This document shows, piece after piece, positions 13,771-16,809 of a DNA stretch of 16,809 bases (position 1 is the stretch's first letter; each line of letters opens with the position of its first letter). A program made the position numbers and the translations under genes. The stretch spans positions 1-16,809 of the forward strand of contig SFEK01000035.1 of assembly GCA_004557285.1 (NCBI GenBank), in the 5' to 3' direction. The notes under the pieces were generated by a model that worked only from the letters and a program-made list of their open reading frames with translations, was not told the origin of the DNA and did not search any database. This stretch comes from Bacteroidales bacterium. GTDB lineage: Bacteria; Bacteroidota; Bacteroidia; Bacteroidales; Bacteroidaceae.

Positions 13771-14799
13771 TCAGTCTCTCTTGTCGGATATAGCCTGCAT
13801 AATCTGGGCCTCTATCTCATCACAGAGTTCAGGATTATCCTTGAGCAGATTCTTGGTGGCATCGCGCCCCTGTGCCAGTTTGCTGCCCTGATAGGAGAAC
13901 CAAGAGCCACTCTTCTGCACGATACCATATTCCACGCCAAGGTCAACCAGTTCGCCCACCTTGGATATACCCTCACCAAAGGTGATTTCAAATTCGGCCT
14001 TGCGGAATGGGGGTGCCACCTTGTTTTTCACCACCTTTACGCGCACCTGGTTGCCTATGACATTCTCACCATCCTTGATAGAGGTGACACGACGGATGTC
14101 AAGGCGCACGCTTGAATAGAATTTCAAGGCATTACCACCCGTGGTGGTTTCCGGATTGCCAAACATCACGCCAATCTTCTCGCGCAGCTGGTTGATGAAG
14201 ATACATGTGGTGTTGGTCTTGCTGATGGTCGAAGTAAGCTTGCGCAACGCCTGGCTCATGAGTCTGGCCTGCAGACCCACCTTGTTGTCGCCCATGTCGC
14301 CCTCAATCTCAGCCTTGGGGGTGAGAGCTGCCACAGAGTCAACCACGATGATGTCGATGGCCGACGAACGTATCAGCTGGTCGGCAATCTCAAGAGCCTG
14401 CTCGCCGTTGTCGGGCTGTGAGATGAACAAGTTGTCGATATCCACACCAAGTTTCTTTGCATAGAAACGGTCGAAAGCATGTTCCGCATCAATAAAGGCA
14501 GCTATGCCTCCGGCTTTCTGCGCCTCGGCAATGGCATGGATGGCCAGAGTGGTCTTACCGCTGCTCTCAGGACCAAAAATCTCGATGATGCGTCCACGCG
14601 GATAGCCACCCACACCAAGGGCGGCATTCAGTCCGATACTTCCGGTGGGTATCACGTCCACCTGTTCCACATTTTCATTGCCCAACTTCATGATTGAACC
14701 TTTGCCAAAATCCTTCTCTATCTTGGCCATGGCAGCCTGGAGAGCCTTGAGCTTGGATTCCTGAACATTCTCTGCTGCCGTATCTTTTTCTTTTGCCAT
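13771..14799 (-). CDS. recA: Recombinase RecA
   Basis: RecA forms filaments on single-stranded DNA and drives homologous pairing, repair and recombination; in many bacteria it also triggers LexA cleavage. The 342-residue protein has Walker A GPESSGKT (76-83), the catalytic Glu106 in FIDAEHAFD, Walker B IIVVDS (150-155), loop L1 around EGDMGDNKVGLQARLM (166-181) and loop L2 with NQLREKIGVMFGNPETTTGG (203-222). The C terminus is short and ends AISDKRD, without the long acidic tail of E. coli RecA. The ATG lies 12 bases after the stop of the upstream dehydrogenase gene. I see neither a TAnnTTTG promoter nor an obvious LexA-type operator in that gap, so recA is probably expressed from the upstream operon promoter. 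Confidence 0.98.
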   Translation of the reverse strand: MAKEKDTAAENVQESKLKALQAAMAKIEKDFGKGSIMKLGNENVEQVDVIPTGSIGLNAALGVGGYPRGRIIEIFGPESSGKTTLAIHAIAEAQKAGGIAAFIDAEHAFDRFYAKKLGVDIDNLFISQPDNGEQALEIADQLIRSSAIDIIVVDSVAALTPKAEIEGDMGDNKVGLQARLMSQALRKLTSTISKTNTTCIFINQLREKIGVMFGNPETTTGGNALKFYSSVRLDIRRVTSIKDGENVIGNQVRVKVVKNKVAPPFRKAEFEITFGEGISKVGELVDLGVEYGIVQKSGSWFSYQGSKLAQGRDATKNLLKDNPELCDEIEAQIMQAISDKRD

Positions 14800-14811
14800 A
14801 AATGCTGTCTT

Positions 14812-16038
14812 TTATAATTCCAAATCACCGTCAAACACTTCGTGCCAAGGCAGTCCGTGGATATTGAGTTGCTCCATGAATGGATCGGGGTCGAAGTCTT
14901 CCACATTCCATACACCTGGCTTGCGCCACAGGCCCTTGAAGAACATCATGGCACCAATCATGGCAGGCACACCTGTGGTATAGCTTACGCCCTGCATGCC
15001 AGTTTCCTGATAGGCAGCCTGGTGAGAGCAGTTGTTATATACATAATAGGTGCGTTTCTTGCCGTCCTTCACACCACTGATGCGGCAACCGATGCTGGTT
15101 TCGCCGTCATAGTTTTCACCCAGGTCCTGAGGGTTGGGCAACACAGCCTTCAAGAACTGCAAGGGCACGATGTTCACCTTCACCTTCTTGCCTGAGCCGT
15201 CGGCCAGCGGAGCCTCATATTCAATTTCGTCGATACGCGACATGCCCAGATTCTGAATCACGTCGAGATAGGTGAGATACTGCTGTCCGAAAGTCATCCA
15301 GAAGCGTGCCTGGCGAATGGTGGGATAGTTCTTCACCAGACTCTCCAGCTCTTCGTGGTGCATCAGGTAGCTCTCGCGCGGTCCGATGTTGGGATAGGTC
15401 AGCGGCTTATGGATTTCCAGCGGTTCAGTCTCGATCCATTCGCCGTCCTTGTAATAAAGTCCCTTTTGGGTAATCTCGCGGATATTGATTTCGGGGTTGA
15501 AGTTGGTGGCAAATGCCTTGTGGTGGTTGCCTGCATTACAGTCAACGATGTCGAGCGTGTGTATCTCGTCGAAATGATGCTTGGCTGCGTATGCGGTATA
15601 GATGCCGCTCACACCTGGGTCGAAACCGCAACCGAGTATGGCGGTAAGCCCAGCCTGTTCAAACTTCTCTTTATAAGCCCATTGCCAGCTGTATTCAAAG
15701 TGAGCCTCATCCTTGGGTTCATAGTTGGCGGTGTCGAGATAGTTGACGCCGCAGGCCAGACAAGCCTCCATGATGGTAAGGTCTTGGTAAGGCAAAGCCA
15801 GGTTGATGACCAGTTCGGGCTTGTAGTCGTTAAACAGCGCCTTGAGCTGTTCCACATCATCAGCATCCACCTGTGCTGTTTTGATGGCAGGATTGCCGAT
15901 GGCCTTTACAATCTGGTCGCACTTTTCCTTACGGCGGCTTGCAATCATAAACTCAGTAAAAATGTCAGGGTTCTGCGCAATCTTGAACGCAGCAACCGTT
16001 GCGACGCCTCCGGCGCCAATCATCAATACTTTTCCCAT
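14812..16038 (-). CDS. Carboxynorspermidine/carboxyspermidine dehydrogenase-type enzyme
   Basis: This 408-residue protein belongs to the saccharopine dehydrogenase superfamily. The N-terminal Rossmann fold carries GAGGVA (8-13). The conserved INLALPYQDLTIMEACL segment (78-94), GVNYLDTANYE (97-107) and GCGFDPGVSG (136-145) follow. Its length and motifs match the group that reductively condenses a diamine with aspartate semialdehyde to make carboxy(nor)spermidine. A separate decarboxylase, not in this window, would then form spermidine or norspermidine. A lysine-pathway role is less likely, because fungal-type saccharopine synthesis is not expected in this lineage. It starts 16 bases after the upstream unknown gene and ends 12 bases before recA, so the three form an operon. 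Confidence 0.88.
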   Translation of the reverse strand: MGKVLMIGAGGVATVAAFKIAQNPDIFTEFMIASRRKEKCDQIVKAIGNPAIKTAQVDADDVEQLKALFNDYKPELVINLALPYQDLTIMEACLACGVNYLDTANYEPKDEAHFEYSWQWAYKEKFEQAGLTAILGCGFDPGVSGIYTAYAAKHHFDEIHTLDIVDCNAGNHHKAFATNFNPEINIREITQKGLYYKDGEWIETEPLEIHKPLTYPNIGPRESYLMHHEELESLVKNYPTIRQARFWMTFGQQYLTYLDVIQNLGMSRIDEIEYEAPLADGSGKKVKVNIVPLQFLKAVLPNPQDLGENYDGETSIGCRISGVKDGKKRTYYVYNNCSHQAAYQETGMQGVSYTTGVPAMIGAMMFFKGLWRKPGVWNVEDFDPDPFMEQLNIHGLPWHEVFDGDLEL

Positions 16039-16054
16039 TTTATTCTGTTTGTTG

Positions 16055-16651
16055 TTATTCTTTTATTTCGTCAGCTTTTATTCCCAAGGCACTCATCAGC
16101 GAATAGCCAAGGATTTCCTGTCTGAAATTGCCGCCAGTCAGCGGCTGCATGGCAAAGAGTGTCACCCGCTTGTCGTCGTCGACATGGCGCAAGGCATGGC
16201 GCAGCATATCATAACATTTGTCCACGTCGGGAACAACCATCACCCGCTTCACCTCCTTCTGGTTGCATACCAACGACACCACGTCAACAAGGAATTCCTC
16301 CTTGCTCACCAACGACTCTACGGGATAGGCGCCAAAGACAAATTCTCCCAGGTTACCCTGGAAGGCCTTACCTTCAAGTTGTGTACTATAGTCTGCCGGG
16401 GTGAAGTTCTCCATGGCTCGTTTGCCCTTGGCATGCAGCAACACCACCTGTGTCTCGTGGTCGCCTTGTCGCAATCCGCCATCAAGAGCCACACATTCCA
16501 CCCATCTGGCCATATCGGCAGGCGGAATGCGGCGCCCTATCATACGCTCAAAGTTGACGATGAGGTTGAATGCCACGCTGTCCACATAATCTGCGTCAAC
16601 GACAATCACATTCTCACTCCAACGTACATTTTCCAACAGTTCATTTTTCAT
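16055..16651 (-). CDS. Conserved protein of unknown function, first gene of the recA operon
   Basis: This 198-residue soluble protein has no signal peptide or membrane segment. It opens with ENVIVVDADYVDSVAFNLIV, continues with FERMIGRRIPPADMARWVECVALDGG and has a later strand-like VKRVMVVPDVDKCYDML. I think it belongs to the Bacteroidota-restricted group labelled DUF6621, but this is from memory and unverified. The alternating hydrophobic segments suggest an alpha/beta fold; no catalytic motif is recognisable. The ATG begins only five bases after the promoter -7 box, so the mRNA may have almost no leader. It is the first of three genes with the polyamine-type dehydrogenase and recA. Confidence 0.78.
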   Translation of the reverse strand: MKNELLENVRWSENVIVVDADYVDSVAFNLIVNFERMIGRRIPPADMARWVECVALDGGLRQGDHETQVVLLHAKGKRAMENFTPADYSTQLEGKAFQGNLGEFVFGAYPVESLVSKEEFLVDVVSLVCNQKEVKRVMVVPDVDKCYDMLRHALRHVDDDKRVTLFAMQPLTGGNFRQEILGYSLMSALGIKADEIKE

Positions 16652-16656
16652 GATTG

Positions 16657-16687
16657 CAAAGATAGTGCAATTGGGTGAAATAACAAA
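16657..16687 (-). promoter_or_regulatory. Canonical Bacteroidota promoter of the recA operon
   Basis: On the minus strand, TTTG (16687-16684) is followed after 19 bases by TATCTTTG (16664-16657), an ideal match in sequence and spacing. The G of the -7 box is only five bases before the ATG at 16651. Confidence 0.88.
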
Positions 16688-16752
16688 AGAAAACCCGTTT
16701 TATTTTGTATTTCCTGCCCAGCCCAACTTGTTGCCTTCTTGTATTTTCCACA

Positions 16753-16768
16753 TTATTATATATAATAA
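16753..16768. repeat. Perfect 16-base A/T palindrome
   Basis: TTATTATATATAATAA is its own reverse complement. It lies upstream of the recA-operon promoter in otherwise featureless AT-rich sequence that runs to the window edge. It could belong to a promoter region of a gene to the right, or it may be chance in A/T-rich DNA. Confidence 0.4.
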
Positions 16769-16809
16769 AGGGAGATGATATAAAGAAACGACCGAAGGAA
16801 ATATCAAAT

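Noticed and set aside
15355..16125. Plus-strand open frame of 256 codons
   Set aside because: It is antisense to the well-supported dehydrogenase gene and has no recognisable family.

Overview
The window looks like a chromosomal housekeeping segment from a member of the order Bacteroidales, most probably Prevotellaceae. Three things suggest this. The promoters have the Bacteroidota form (a TTTG element about 19-20 nt before TAnnTTTG). Start codons lack clear Shine-Dalgarno sequences. The gene order and protein types (surE-lpxB, divergent parA-parB-DUF5683-LysM lytic transglycosylase-Rel) are typical of that order. Coding regions are GC-rich and intergenic gaps AT-rich. I see no tRNA, rRNA, CRISPR array, transposase or prophage gene.

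Layout. Positions 1-348 are non-coding and AT-rich. On the minus strand, surE and lpxB overlap by four bases (349-2267): a nucleotidase followed by lipid A disaccharide synthase. A short divergent promoter region separates them from a plus-strand run (2420-9707): parA, parB, a DUF5683 membrane protein, an MltD-like lytic transglycosylase, the bifunctional (p)ppGpp enzyme Rel, and a secreted pectinesterase. That run ends at a very long hairpin with a T-tract (9764-9818). A small MerR-family regulator (minus, 9976-10323) is divergent from alaS (plus, 10472-13093), which ends at a textbook terminator. A small XRE-type DNA-binding protein (13324-13584) has its own canonical promoter. A probably bidirectional terminator lies between it and a convergent minus-strand operon (16651 to 13771): a conserved protein of unknown function, a carboxynorspermidine dehydrogenase-type enzyme, and recA.

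How the genes fit together. The plus-strand run links chromosome partition (ParAB), cell-wall cleavage (MltD-like) and the stringent response (Rel), with an uncharacterised membrane protein overlapping the end of parB. The pectinesterase is a carbohydrate-active enzyme sitting alone among core genes. The recA operon couples homologous recombination with polyamine synthesis and an unknown protein.

No large new defence or biosynthetic system is evident. The observations most worth a second look are regulatory or repeat-like: the long hairpin and its non-coding tail; a perfect palindrome over the merR promoter; a nearly leaderless start for the first gene of the recA operon; and a 16-nt motif shared by the 3' flanks of the mltD-like gene and recA.
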